64,000 nucleotides of DNA from Orthonyx spaldingii. Taxonomy: Eukaryota; Chordata; Aves; Passeriformes; Orthonychidae. Numbering within the stretch: the first letter of the stretch is position 1; every line of letters starts with the position of its first letter. Shown here one piece after another: positions 50,801 through 64,000 of this stretch. The stretch covers positions 51,617-115,616 of the forward strand of contig VZTJ01002472.1 in the NCBI GenBank assembly GCA_013397795.1, read 5' to 3'. Both the position numbers and the translations under genes were made by a program. Below the pieces are notes generated by a model. That model saw only the letters and a program-made list of their open reading frames with translations, was not told the DNA's origin and made no database searches.

Positions 50801-53225
50801 TGGACACAGTCATTGAGGAACCATATGGCAGCTAGGAGAAGCCAAGTCAGGCCAGTGCCTTTCCTTGCCCTGGAATAGCCTTTGCAGAGATGGGAGGGAA
50901 GCTCTGGTGCCACAGGGATTCCTTCCAAGCCCTGTGTAGCTTCAACCCTGGGTCTTGCAAGGTGTCTTAAGGGGACTGCAAAGGGTTTCATGCTAATCTG
51001 TCTCCAAACATCTATCCAGACACATCCTCCAGAGAGACTACAGTCTCTATCTCCTCCACAGAAATCTCCCATGAAGTTAAATGCTCTTAACAAATTACAC
51101 GAAAAGCAAGACCTTTGCACCAAGCCTATAATTTCTGCACCACTATGGTAGCAGTCCCCGGGACACCCTCCCATTGTGTGTCTTGGGTGATAGCAGCTCC
51201 CAGGGGTCATGGATTGGACAAAGCACTGCAGATTTTGAAGCTAAATACTGCAAAGGCATCTGGTTTCAATAAAACCGGAAACTGGGCCAAGCTTGGTCTG
51301 CAGAAGTTTCTTCCAGGTACGGCACTGACATCTTATCTCAGCGGTATCTTAACTTTTCCATACCCTTGCATTAAAAGTCAAATAATATTTATGTGGATAT
51401 ACATACAGCTCATGTGGCAATCTTCTTAAAATACATTAATGCAATATCTTCATAGCTGAGACAGTAAGAATACCATAATTATAAATTACAAGGAGCAATA
51501 ATTCACAATATGTCTCCCTGCATCCTTTAGGCCCTTTTGTTTGTATTGCAGGATTCAGAGTTGGGTTTTCTTTGTTTGGTTTGGATTTTTTAAAAACATC
51601 TATATGCAACCTAAGACAGCAGTAAAAGAAAACCAAAATGTCTGTCCAAATCTCATATGTGAAAACAGTTTTTTCTTTCTAGTTTAGTCTGAAAAAAACA
51701 AGACAGTCTACCTTCCCAAAAGGGCCAGACATAAAAACAACTTTACTTGTGACTTCAAACATATTCAGCAACATTCTGGATTAGCTTTAACCATTAGGTA
51801 ATGTAAGATTCAAAAAACATTAGCCCTTTCATAAACCAAATTCATAAACCTTCAACTGAATAGTGCATTCATGTATTTCATGGATGCATGACCCAAGAAA
51901 TAAAAGTTTAATAAATTCTTGTATTCAATGACTGGATCAGAACACATGTCTTCTCTTTAGGAGGTTTTGAAGTAGATGCTCATACTGAACACAAAACTCA
52001 ACAGCTATTTTCATCAGCTTCTTGAATTCCTCGACAAAGGTCATTTGGCTTGTGAGTATGATGAGCCATTTTAAAAATTGTTCAGCTCACTCCTTTTTGA
52101 AGTTCACTAGTGTTTGAAATATCTTTTTTTTTAATTTATTTTTAATAAAATGAGAAAAATATGCCACATTGAAAAGTGCTCGCCCTCTGCTACCCATAGG
52201 TTTTGCTAAGCGAAAAAATCCGCTAGCAGATACCAGAGAGTTGGTGCAACTTGAAGACAAAGGGAGAAACCCCTTTGCTCATCAGGTTTACACTTTCAAT
52301 TTTGGCCTCATGAAGCAATCACCAGGGCTCCTTGCAGGCTGGGAAAGTTGTCCTGTCAGATTCAGGATCTTCTGGTGCAAATCAGAAAATTTTTTCTTTC
52401 ACAGAGCCTGGCACTCATTTTGAATATGATGTGTGACAATATGAAATAGAAAATATGTTTGATGCCAAAGATATGCTACTGAAATGAAGCTGGATCCTTT
52501 CTTTATTGGTTGTCAGTCAGTCTGTATCTTGTGGTCTGAAGCTGCAAAGGAAGCTGCTAAATCTGTAGCTGCAGTGATACAAAACTGTGGTGTTACTCAG
52601 CACTAAGCTGCATGAACAAAAGCTGAGAGCAACAATGTGCACCATACTCAGCATTAAAAACTGCCACACTAACTCGTTTCACTCCTCTCCTCTGTCTAGG
52701 ACCACAAACCCACTAGTTAGGTATAGAGATTCTGGGCTCCTCTGGCTCCCTACCTCTCCCCAAGTGAACAGGGAAAGGCTGTGACTGTCCAGCATTAGGC
52801 AGGACATGGTGGGATCAGGGAAAAGAGTTCTGGTAGCAAAACAATGTGAAACAAGGATGGGCTTGCCTTGGTAGTACAATGAGAGACTCACCATATATTA
52901 CTGTAATGAGATTTTGTTGACAGATTAGTTTGGAGCTATTGAACCTCAGGCACTCTCCTCCTCCCTATGTCTCCCATGGTTTTTACTGTAATCCTTCTCA
53001 AGATTTCCCTTTTGAGGGATGAGGGGAAGATGGGGCAGAGGCACAGGAGGAAGGCAGTCTGCAGCATGTACCATTTTTTAGTAGGAATGTCACCAGAGGA
53101 TGATTTGGGTGGAGGAACCTGAAGCAGGAGTGAGTTGCAGTGATCAGTCACACACAGGGCTCAGCGAGATCATAACAGAAAAGTCACTAGGAAGAATATA
53201 AGCCATGCCAAGAGTCAGAGGCTGC
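47840..53225. other. Non-coding stretch, no gene recognised
   Basis: Contains the longest frame in the window (177 codons, 50,677-51,210 minus) in a locally GC-richer segment. It lacks any domain, signal peptide or splice-bounded shape, and a frame this long is roughly expected by chance. An impure CA-rich patch lies at about 48,677-48,770. Confidence 0.5.
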
Positions 53226-53252
53226 TCTGATTTGTATCAGTGTAAACACGTA
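53226..53252. repeat. Possible relic of the palindromic repeat
   Basis: gatttgtatcagtgtaaaca resembles the gatttacaccagtgtaaat centre of the family. Only about 20 bases match. Confidence 0.2.
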
Positions 53253-53299
53253 ATGGCAAACAAATGGCAGTACTTTGAATTTATTGTGGTAGACCTTAG

Positions 53300-56200
53300 G
53301 CCAGAATGAGACTCATGGGTCTGGAAAAAGTGCAAAAGGGAAAAATGCCAAGAGCAGTATGTGGAGGCAAAATGGAGAGATAATGAGAGGATATACTGCA
53401 GGATATTGTATCAGCAACTTTGGAAATACGAAAGTGGAAATGGTTAAATTAAATTATATTTTAGTGCTCTTTCTGGTCTGTTTGAGTATCATGAATATTA
53501 TAATCAAGAGATTGATAACTTTGATATCCTAGCAGAACAGAAGTACACAGTTCCCAAAAAGTGTTAGATTGTATCAGCGTGGAAATCCCACTAACAGGAA
53601 ATTTCAAAGATCTCCAGACAGATCATTAACTGCTTCTGTGGCAGTGTACACTTCTCCAAGATTACGGTTTTTTATTTAATTTTTTAAAAATATCTCTGCT
53701 AATAATTAACAAAGATTTGTATCTGAGAAAACAATCTCATTTGCCTGTTAGGTAGGAGGAGATCAAAACTTTGCACAGTGACAGTCCCAGGGGACGAAGG
53801 GTGGCAGCTCCAGCACTCTGCAGTGTCTCATCAAGCTAATCCACAGTGTCACAGGCAGCAGGAACCCACAGGTGCTAAATACAACCTCCACTATGAGCCT
53901 GTCCTCAACAAATTTTCCTGAGGAACCTTGCTGGGGAAGGGAGTTTGCAGACATGGTATTCGGAATGACTGCTGTTTAACCAAACCAATGAATGAACCCA
54001 GCCTGCTCACTGACCAAAATGACTGAAAGCAAAGATATCCATTGGGCTCCCCATCTGTCTTATGCTAGAGAACCTACTAGTTTGCCAGAGGTGTATTTCT
54101 CGTTGCTGTGAAAGGTAGCAGGTGTGACAAGATTTTCAGAACTTTATCTGTAAGTGCTAATGATTATGCTGCTACTGAGAAAGGATACAGTCACAGGAGG
54201 AAAAAAGTCAAGTCCTCAAAATAGACTTTTTTCCAAGTCACAAATGGCAGCTCAGCTTTCCTTTAAATAAGCATTCTGAGTTGGATTGCCAATGCTGCTG
54301 TTGCAAATTTCTGCCAAATTTCTTCTGCAAATTTTATTCAATTTTTAGTCTATTAAAATCATATTCACCTCAGTTGGAGTTTTATTGGCATTGTAAATGA
54401 ATGAAAAACCTGAGCAAGGACTTTGGAATGTGACTGAGATATTATATGTCTTTGCATGTGTGTTTATTCATTTTTAAACATTATTATTTATACCCTCTGG
54501 AAACAAGAGAAAAGAAAAAAAAAAAAAAAGGAGGGGACGTGCTATAGGTTAGTTTCATGAAACAACAATGATTTGCATTGCTGCTGACAACTATCTTGAC
54601 TCTCCAGCACTGAGAAGTGCCAGATGGTGAATTTGGAAGAGTTAGCAGTAAAAAATGTGACCATTCCAGGTTCAGGGAGTCTCTGAAAGGAGGATTTGGA
54701 AACTGGAACTACACATAAGGATACAATCCAGAAGCAGATCTCACTTTTATTGAAGAGGTGGCTGCAGGTAGTGTGCAGTGCATTAAAAGTTCTTTAAGGT
54801 CTCTGTTCTATTGTTTGTCTCTTCAGCTGCTGAAAATAAGAAGGAAAAATCTCTTCTGAATGTATATACATATATAAAGGGAATTATATACATATATATA
54901 TATAGGGGAAGAAGAAACTAACAATGAAGAAGTGAGTAAATAGGTACACGTATCATTGCAAGCAGGAACATAGAGCAGAGTTCCAATTCAATGTTTTTGG
55001 GAAAGATTCAGTGAGTATGTTGATAACATATGCTGCCAAAACAAGTATTTTCCATTGACTGATGCTACCTGGTGGGATTTCACACCCAGACCTTTTAATG
55101 GGAAGGAGTGGTCACATATCTGGCCAGCCGGGGTTAGAGTGACCAGCTGGAACTGTTATGTCAGGGAGGCAACATATGATACTGGCCTGAGAGTCAGATG
55201 CTTTTTTTCTTTCTCCTTTCTTAACAGAGTCGACCCTGACAGAAGATAGGAGGCAAAAGAAATGGTGTGTGGCATTCCTGTCCCAAAACTTTGCCTCTCT
55301 AGGTAGTTACCCAGGAACCCTCTAATCCCTCTAACACCAAGAGGTATGCTCTGGGTGAGTTACTCCATCTGGAGGTGCATGTCTAAGACAGCCTGAGTAA
55401 ATCCCACCTTTTACGGTACACATTTTTCTTGACTACACTGAGAGCCTTTAGGTGAGATCTGAGAGCCTAAACAGACACATCATCATCGGCACCTGAGGGT
55501 GAACCCCATGGCCTCTTACAACCTCCCCAGAAGGACACAAGTCTCTGGTATACCATCTTCTTGGGCTCCGACTTTGTAAGGAAGGTTTTCATTACATTTA
55601 ACAGCCCTGTTGAAATGTCCTGAATGTCTCTGGACACATCTACAGTGTTGCCAAGCATCTGAATTGCTCTCCTGGTGGGGGAGCAGTAACCAGGTAAACA
55701 CAAAGCCATTTTCTGTTGACAAAAAGATATTGCATTAGAAAAAACGACAGTAAGGCATTACATATCAGAGCAAAGGGCCATTGAACACATGACCCTTTCT
55801 CCAACCATGGTAGTTAAATGGATGGTTACAGAAGACAAAGAAAGACAGGCATATCTGAAATTTCCCATTAGTAATGCTCCACTGTTCAACTATTTTCAGT
55901 TTGGGTGTTCTTCAGTAGGATATGGTGCTTGTGTATTTAATAATCTTCACTGGCTTTTCTTCCAAGAACATGTTCAGTCTGGCCTTGAACTCAAACTGAC
56001 TTTAACCAGAAACAGAAGCAAAAAAAGACAAACATCCTGCCTTTCCCAACCACCTAGCAGTACAGAAATGTATCCAAAAATAGAGAAAGTCCTCAAAGAC
56101 CATGCAATCACTGCCAGCTTAGTAAAACATAAACAGAGTGACAGAGCAGAAATAATTTCTAAATATGTTCCTCTAAAAGTGCTGTTGGGACAGGTTACAG

Positions 56201-57330
56201 GTAAGAGATGTAAACATCCACCGCTTTCCATGAAGGCAGATGCAGGACACGCAAAACTATGCTAGTCTGAAAAATATTGGCCTTTTTCAAGTCCTGAGGA
56301 ACTATAAGGAATTATGTCAAGATTTTTTTATCTATGCTAAGCAATGAAAAGAAGTTATTGCAATATAGATGGAAAATGAGTTTCTTTAAATATCCAGTAT
56401 GCATCCTTGCTAATCTTTCAGTAAAAAACCTTGCCTTCAAAGTAATTTTTCATTATCAGTCTTGATAGTAGGACATTCTGCTTTTCCTCCTTTCTCCCAT
56501 TGATCCCAAACGTAACATGCATGTTTCCAAACCTCATCCATTACTATAAATTTTACAATTGTATTTATACCCCTTTATTGCTTCATAGGTAAATTAATTT
56601 ATATTTGAAAATACCAGGGGAAAATATTCTGTAGAATATAAATATTTATTTGTAAAAGCAGAAGTGTAAATACTGAGATAGGAAAAGGGCAAGAGAAAAT
56701 CTCAGTAGCATAAGGCATAACATAGGAATGGTGATTATTCCAAAACCACATGTAATAAACTCAGGAAATACATAGTGAATATGGAAACAGGCTATAGGAA
56801 AGTGCAATAGAGAAATCAAGCAACCTGAGAAAGATCTCAGGTGACAATGATGTTTTTTCCTCCTTTTGATGTCACTAAAGGGCAGAATTCAAATTGTTAC
56901 GGATGTAAATAATTACAGGAGAAGATGGTAATTAATTACTTGGACAGAAAAAGCAACATTGGAGTCCTGCTAAGGAACTGATATTTAGCTATTGCCTTGT
57001 GATGTAGTTGAAGATACAAGAGACCTAGAGTAAATTACAGCATGTCTCTGGAGGCTGCTGTGTCCATAATACTAGAAACTGTATTTCAAATGCTCTCTCG
57101 ACAGTCTTTGGGGTCACTAACAGTTGTGCAAAGCCAGAATAACTCCTCTGGCACCTCTAGATGTACTCTTTGAACTCCAGGACTGTAACAAAGATGAGAC
57201 GTGCCTGGGGACCTTCCACAGTTTTGGGACTCTGGTGTTGTGGCCATCAGAAAATCCTGAATGGAAGAACAGTAGGAATTGGAGAGACTTTGGTAGATGT
57301 TTTCATAAATTTACTGAGTTCAGAAGTGGT
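53300..57330. other. Non-coding stretch with simple repeats
   Basis: A15 at 54,515-54,529 and a TATA-rich alternating patch at 54,861-54,904. A 158-codon plus-strand frame (55,789-56,265) contains a consensus donor (acag/gtaaga, near 56,203), but its translation resembles no known protein. Confidence 0.5.
54861..54904. repeat. AT-alternating simple repeat (TATACA/TATATA)
   Basis: Two TATATACATATATA-like blocks separated by aagggaatt. Low-complexity DNA of slippage origin. Confidence 0.9.
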
Positions 57331-57339
57331 CTCTGAGGA

Positions 57340-57825
57340 AAAGGGATGACTAATGCGTAATGGCATAACTTTAAAAGTGAACCTATAGAGACATAGTAGG
57401 AAACTACACACTAGTCAGTTTGACATGAGTTGTGAGCAAAAGCTTTTGAAACTCTTTTAAGAGTCAAAAGGGAGAACATTTGGAAAAGAGCAGATTAACA
57501 GAAAATAGCCAGCATGGCTTCAGGAAGGGGAGGTCACCATGGCTCACTAGCAGAGTGGAATTCTTTGCGGATATTACTGCTGGGCTAGGGAAGGGGCTAT
57601 GGTGCACCATCGCTGGGCTGGGTGTTCCTCAAAGCAATCTGACAAGCTCCACAGTGGGAGCAAATGGACAAGGTACAGAGTTTGTGGAACTGGAGGAGAC
57701 TGCACATTCAGACTGAGTAAGGGCCGAAGTGGAGACTAAAAATGATGACCTAAAATGCAAAATTTTAAAGATGAAAAGTAAAAGAGGGCTACAAAGTGCT
57801 GCAGGAATTTGAACTGGCTTGGATA
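57340..57825 (+). mobile_element. CR1-type LINE relic, reverse-transcriptase region
   Basis: ggaaactacacactagtcag then tttgacatgag (57,399-57,429) matches the CR1 segment encoding NYRPVSLTS. The frame at 57,480-57,716 then gives SQHGFRKGRS (57,507-57,536), the near-diagnostic CR1 motif (SQHGFxKGxSCLTNL), followed by a VEFFADIT segment matching the family's LLEFFDEVT. The catalytic FADD region is missing. After the LEFF segment the sequence appears to jump by deletion to a ggtgttcctcaaagcaatct stretch that resembles the GVPQGSVLGP motif. The ends are not visible; the copy is inactive and old. CR1 is the dominant LINE clade of birds and reptiles, which supports a sauropsid source. Confidence 0.75.
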
Positions 57826-57827
57826 AA

Positions 57828-57895
57828 GGAAAAAAAAAAATAAAACAAAATAAAAAGGAGAGAGAAACAAAAACAAACAGAAAAGCACAAAAAAG
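57828..57895. repeat. A-rich low-complexity tract
   Basis: A11 followed by taaaacaaaataaaaa and further A-rich words with interspersed G and C. CR1 elements do not end in poly-A, so this tract is probably independent of the adjacent LINE relic. Confidence 0.85.
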
Positions 57896-58007
57896 TGAGG
57901 AAGCCTTGTTGCTGATTCTGCAGACAGTGATCAAGGTCACCAGTCCCTGGAAAATAATAAACCCCTCAATGTACTGTAAGCTAGGTAAGAATTGCTATGG
58001 TCTTTTC

Positions 58008-58082
58008 ACACAAGAGGGAAAACAGAAGCACCACACTATTAATGGTTTGCCCAAACTCACACCTCCTACTTCAGCTGTCTGA
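58008..58082 (-). mobile_element. MIR-type SINE core relic
   Basis: gagggaaaacagaagcacca, then atggtttgcccaaactcaca, match the reverse MIR core (gaggaaactgaggcaca...gacttgcccaaggtcacac) with correct spacing. It lies about 180 bases right of the CR1 relic. Confidence 0.55.
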
Positions 58083-58084
58083 CT

Positions 58085-61000
58085 CATCAGCAGCACTTGG
58101 AGGAGAAAGGGAAAACCTGGGACTACAATTCTCACACATAAGTAAAAGGGAAAATGTTTTTCAATATCTAGTTTTAAAATGAGCATGCTTCGTATCTGGG
58201 GAGAAAGTATACAAGGGAAAGACGTTGATTGATTCTCCCTGGGAATCTGTACATTGAATTCCACCCTCTGCCCTCCCTGGTGAGGTCCCCAATACAGAGA
58301 GCTCTCAAGCACCCAAGTGTGACTCAGGGTGATTTCTTCCAGAGTTACTCTCACAGGAAGACGATTTTCAAAAATCACCACCCTTTATCTCCTGGTAGAA
58401 ATATATTATACCACCTCAAGTTTCAGAGGTGCAGATGAAAATACACCATAATGCAATTGCACTTCACTTAATTGCCAGCTAGGAAACAACACAAAGCTGC
58501 TCACACCACACAAAAATATCCTGGAGGAAGGTCCGCAAACACATATTGCTGTTACCACAATATTGCTGACAGCACTTGCAGTAAACCCACTTTTTGTTTC
58601 ATTAGTAGCCTTCTGCAGTCCCTCAATGCCATGATTCCCAGCTTCTGCCACATGGACCCCAGCTCTGGGAGTCAATCCAGAGTGTAGGTGCACCAAGGAG
58701 ACTGCAACACTGCCAATGGGGATTCGGATTTGAGGTTTAGTTTGGTTTTTAGGAGTTTTTTTCAGAAAAGTCTAGGTACTTAAAGCTCAGGTCTGCCTCC
58801 TGGGAAAGATTGTGATCCTGGAATGCCATCCAACTGCCATGAGACCAAGCAGCTCTGTCTCAGGCACAGAAATACTGGGGCTGCTCAGCCTCCTGTGCTA
58901 TGTTAAACCTCCCCCTGAATTAATGAATCACAGGCCACAGATTTCACTGTACAACCTTTTCCAGGCTTCTCCTGCTGCTGACGGGAACTATAAAGGCCAG
59001 GACTTTCCTCTGACTGCTTGTGAGTTTCAAGGCCAGTTTCTCCTTTCCTTTTCTGGTGTTTCTTTGCCCTGTCTTACATGTTGTAATTAGCTTTCCTGGA
59101 GGAGTTTTACAAGATGAAGAAACAGCTTATCCTAGGTAGTTGTTTGTCTTCACATTTTCCCTCAGAAAAGAAGAAAAAAACTTTTAAGCACTGAGTTTCT
59201 ATCTGAATCGTTATTTGAGGGGCTAGAGAACAGAAATGCTCTGGGCAGTCAAGCAGGGAACTTTAAAAGGAATCCAGCCGAAATGTAATAAAACAAATAT
59301 TTGAAGGGATTTTTGAGGAATTCCAGGACAACCCACTCCTCCCTTTTTTATTAGCTTTACCAGTGCGTGATAAGGTGGTTACATTTTCCAAGTGACTGAC
59401 AAAAGCCACTTTTTAACCACTATTTAAGAAGCAACTATGTGCCTGCATGATTGTGTTACCCCACTAGGAGAAAAGTTCTTTGAGCCATTCATTGAGTTGA
59501 CATTTCCTTTTCCCAGTCTCACTATTTTTTGGGAAAAGAAATATTTGCTTTTCTTTAACAACTAGCTTTTGGAGTCAGCGGAGTGTAGTTGGGAGACAGC
59601 ATGACAAATGTTGCACAGGGTAATTTTTTTTAATAAAAGGTTGTGACCTGGGTCTCTTCAGATAGTCTGTGAGTTTGATTTCATAGTCTACAGCTTGGAC
59701 CACAAATTGATAAAACTGAACTTGGCTTCCCTCATACATTCATTGCAGTCCTGGTTCTAGTGTCATGATGGAGGTCAAGCTTGTACTTCTTAGTGAAGTG
59801 GTTTTCTTGCTTAGGAAAAACTGTGCAACTCCCTCCTGCCACATGCTGTAGAAGTCAAAATATCAAAAGCTTTAAAATATAAATAAACAAATTAATGGAA
59901 GTCTACAAGGGGCAATTAAACACGAAGATACAGATATAAACTCTAATGCAAAAGTGCCTAGGCTGCAGACTGCCAGAAAGGAGGTGGAAATATTGAGCAA
60001 GTACCATTGTAAGATAACCCTGTTTTTATGCTAAGATATTCCTTTTGGTAAAGCAATGATGCAGTGTCCACTAAAGAGCTAAGTAGCCTAGCAGATGTTG
60101 AACTCAGAGCTGAGACCCGGGAGGAGGAAGACATTTTTCACAACACTGAGCTACAGCACATATATCTTATTCTGCACATGTTCCTGTTGCCATCTCTTTT
60201 TTTCTGAGTTTTGTTTTGATATATGTGCAAGTAGTGTTAAGCTTATAGAACAGGAGAAAAAGTAGGCATAGAGGCACACAAGAGGACTACAGCATCTGCC
60301 CAGGAGGTATCTGGGTGCAAGGCTGTGTATTCAGAGGAGGTTTCTATATAGGGAAGAATGGGAAGTCTAGGAGGTAATTTTAAGATGGATTGGGGATTGA
60401 ATGGCAGAGAATTTGAAGGTTTGAGATGGGGTTGGTGAAAAGAAATGAGGAAATTTGGTTACTGGGTGGGAGAATAATGAAGAAATGAGGAGTAATATGG
60501 ATACCCTTTTACCTCTGTCCACACTGGCATTTGTAATCACAGTCACCTTTCCGAAAACAACCTTGCTTTCTTCCAATATTCTCTTTCTCAAAAACATGCA
60601 TAGGTTTAAAAATGCACATGTCCCTGACTGTCCAATTCCTACTCCTCCTTCCCATTTTTGCTATTAGCACTACAGTATAAGTTTTCTATTCTACTGGTAG
60701 AGTTTAGGATGGTGAGAATGTCTTCTCTTTGAGTGGTGGTCTTGACACACTTCCAAGAAGTCTGGTTGTTGAGCAGCTTCCCACATGGGAGACAAACAAC
60801 AGACTCTTTGGCTCACTTATTCCACAAACCAACCCATTCTGTCTCCTGCCTTATTGAGGAGAATATATATTTGAATCTCTGTTTCTGCTCCCTCTTACCT
60901 AACAGATCATCAGTCCAAGAGAAGAGGTTCTTCTGTTTAGGTCCTAACATTACAGACTAAATATCTGGGAATGACCCAATCAGAGGCTGTTTTATAGACA

Positions 61001-64000
61001 CCTCATCCCAGAAGATAATCAACAAATCTCAACTTTCTCATGTCTCCTGGGAGAGAAATTTGCAGCAGTTTTGGGGTAAGTAGTAAGAACACAGTTTTTC
61101 AAAGACATCCCAGGAGAAGATAATTGCCTAACACATGGCTGACCAGAATAATTTTGTGAGTTCAAAGGACTTGAGGAAGAGGATAGATATACCGAATGCC
61201 AGAACACACAGGCAAACACATTTTCTGTAGAAATAATATTAACCAGAGTAAGTTCCCTGCATTAATATGGATTTTGTAAAAGTTTTACATTATTTTTATA
61301 AAGCAAAAAACAAACAATTTTACGAATGTTTTATGAAGTACTGTATGCTTACTGGAATTGCTTTTTTGCATGTCCTTCCTTGGAGGGAAAGGAAATTAAC
61401 TATAATATTTTCGTAGCTCAGGAAAAATTATGAAGTATATAATTTGAGATATTTACAATGAATTTAAGGTTACCATCAAATTTTTGTTATATACAATCTC
61501 TCTCTACATATATACTTAAATATTTCTTGCCTGTCCTTGTAGTATATGCATGTCTATCAAGCCTACAGCAAAACAGAATTCAAATGCCTTCAAACACAAG
61601 AAAAAAAGCCAAAGCCAGAAACCATTCCAAACTGCACCTAAGCCAAAAAAACTACATCTAAACAGTCACTGAAATGTTAAGAACTTAAAAGTTTAGTACC
61701 ATTTCCACTGCTAATAAATCTATCCTTCATTATTAGCTACCACATAGGTGCTTTAATTTCTGTCCAAGTCTCCTACGGAAAAAGCAGACAACTAATGTGG
61801 TGAGTTCTGTATCAGATTCTCTTGCCCTTGTTGCTATGCACCTTTCCTATGTGCTGATGACATAATGCCATTTAATTAACCCTGACAGCTCTTTTCCTTT
61901 CTTTTTCCCTTTTAAAGAAAATGGATGTGAAGAATATTCTTTTATGAAATGGTTGTATGGTTTTGAACACATATTTTCTCCAGTTTCAAACCAATAGTTT
62001 TTCATGGGTTGTGTTTTTTGGGTTCAGGCTTTGACTTAGTCAAAAATTTTTCTTCAGCATTATTAAAAGAGGGGGTAATTGACCTCTGAATAACTGAGGA
62101 GGTCTAGGAATGGATCAGAGAGAAACAATATGGAAGTGAATATTCAAAATTCAGAATGCAGTCTAGGCTATCTCTTTCCTCTCCTTGGTAGGCCACTCAA
62201 AAAAAGGAGCCAGAAAACAAATAGAGGAAGATGAGGATGGTAAGAAATATGAAGTGGCTTCCAGATAGACTAGGATTCTTCTCTGGGAAGAGATGACTGT
62301 GAGAGGGCATGATAGAAACAAATAAAATTATGGATAGTCTGTTTATTTACCACATTTCTCTGGTTATTGCAACAAAAGGTAGGAGCCAACCACTGAAACT
62401 GGTCAATGAAGCAACCTGATGGAAAACCAGGTTGAAAGTAAAGCAGAAATAGTTCTTTCTAGTTTGCCCTGGCTTACATCAAGCTCATTATGCTGGGACA
62501 TCCTCTGTGACCATATTTCCCTCTCTCCGTTCATGAATTTTTAAATTTCTACATTGTTTTCCACATATCAAGTTCTCTTGTGACTTTTCCCCTCCACCAT
62601 AGATTGTGGTCCTCTTCTTCTGCCTGTACGTGCCCTTTCTAACCGGACTGTCTCCCAAGCTATTGCCTCATTTCACATTCTACTCCATACTACATTACCA
62701 CCTAACCATCTTTCAGCCATACTTTACTCAAAAATGCTGTGAAAGTTTTTGGCAGACCAACCTTAGGTCTTCCACATTTTGGCCTGGGTATTTCCTAGGG
62801 AATTTCAGAGTAATAAAGGAGGTTTGACACACTTTTGTTCTTGAGCTAGCATGACTCTGCTGGGAAAAGACAAGGAGGAGTACCCATACCAACTTTGCAT
62901 GATGACCACTAAGGTAGAAACACCAGAACAGTACTCATCCATTTTCCACAAAAGCACTATTTCACGTAGGTGGTAAGACAGACAAAATTAATGAAAATAA
63001 GAACGCTCTGTGGGTGTTTTGAATGTTTTATTGTGATACGGATTCTTCAATTCTCTTATGTCCTGCACAGCATTTTTAAAGACCATCCCAACCCATCTGG
63101 CTGGTGCAACTTGGAAGTGAATATGTGGATGATACATATTCATGGTGCATGAAACAAGAAAAGAAATTATTCCTTCAGAGAGAGAAAAAGAGATAATAAT
63201 ACCTAAAGTATGGAAGATATTAATGACTACTGTAGTGCTGGCAAGAACATGTCAAGAATTGGTGCACATATGCAATTCATAAGTTTTTAGATATCATCCT
63301 CTATGCTGCATAAATAGATTTACAGCATGTTTTTAACCAGCTCAGTAGACAGATGAAGAAAATGGTACAGTATGGCAGAAGGCAAATATTTTCAATTCCT
63401 CCACTACAAAGATATAATATCCTTAAAACAAGGCATTTCCCACTCCTTTATCCCCAACTACTCTGCCATAACCAGTCTCTTGTATTGGCTCAAATTACAC
63501 ATATGCCAGATTTAAACTCCAGAGTCAAGTACCAAATTTTCTGAGTTTGGAGGTGTGGATTACTGAGTAGTACCAGTCTCTATAGCCAACAAAGTTAATC
63601 CCAGAGTTTCAAACTCCCTAGTGACCCATGTATGCATTTGATAGTTTGATCCTTCCAAATCCATGCCTTTGTTTTAGGAACTAGTGGCCTAAGTTATGGA
63701 ACCATACATACCAAATCATCAGGTGCACAGCATTTATACAGTGTCATTCAATGGCATGGAGATCTAGCCTGAGAGACTGGGTGAAAACAGTTAAAGCCAA
63801 AACTATGTTTAGAGTGAAGAAATGCAGGAAATATAATGAGTGCCCACATCAAAGTGTCTGTGACTACTCTGAATGGCATCTGCACTTTCAGGCTCCCACA
63901 GTATTATTTGCTTTAGCATTTGTGGTTAGTCTGCAGTCAGACCAAGCAATATACTTCAGGGGTGCATCTGAGGAGATAATCTAAGAAAACAATGGACTTT
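58085..64000. other. Non-coding stretch, no gene recognised
   Basis: Short frames of up to 96 codons without domains. A word cluster tgatgacataatgccattta then attaaccctgacag (61,855-61,890) looks like complex regulatory sequence but is too short to call. No repeats, RNA genes or islands were recognised. Confidence 0.5.

Noticed and set aside
50677..51210. 177-codon minus-strand open frame, the longest in the window
   Set aside because: No domain, no low-complexity-free conserved core, no splice context. A frame this long is about what chance yields in six frames of 64 kb, especially in a GC-richer patch.
55789..56265. 158-codon plus-strand frame containing a consensus splice donor near 56,203
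   Set aside because: Translation resembles nothing known and no convincing acceptor precedes it. Donor-like sites are common in intergenic DNA.

Overview
The window looks like AT-rich intergenic or deep-intronic DNA from a bird genome. Base composition is typical of a vertebrate, there is no operon-like packing, and the recognisable repeats are decayed CR1 and L2-type LINEs, MIR-type SINE cores and one fresh-looking solo retroviral LTR. The bird assignment is an inference from the repeat mix (a 6-bp-duplication LTR plus old, decayed amniote repeats). Another sauropsid is possible.

No complete protein-coding gene was found. The longest open frames (177, 158 and 139 codons) have no recognisable domains and are about what chance gives in 64 kb. 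The best gene-like signal is a strong minus-strand splice acceptor at about 28,726, followed by 33 codons and a stop. It may be a terminal exon or an lncRNA exon.

Layout: 1-23,800 is mostly unannotatable non-coding DNA with a hairpin-forming AT/GC patch (1,000-1,036), a MIR-like relic (5.9 kb), a poly-A/G-rich patch (13.1 kb), a 6-N assembly gap inside poly-C (13.7 kb) and several relics of a palindromic repeat. 23,800-25,380 holds an ancient L2-type LINE 3' end. 27.0-27.6 kb looks like a possible conserved regulatory block. 28-30 kb holds a (TG)23 and a (TATC)7 microsatellite and the candidate exon. 33,715-34,412 is a 698-bp solo LTR with a perfect 6-bp target duplication. 37,814-38,240 is a diverged tandem repeat of about 98 bp. 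40-48 kb contains two perfect hairpins, two MIR-like cores and a palindromic-repeat relic. 57.3-57.8 kb is a CR1-type reverse-transcriptase relic followed by a MIR core. The rest shows nothing beyond low-complexity tracts.

Because there are no genes, there is no pathway to describe. The story of the window is layered transposon decay with one later retroviral insertion.
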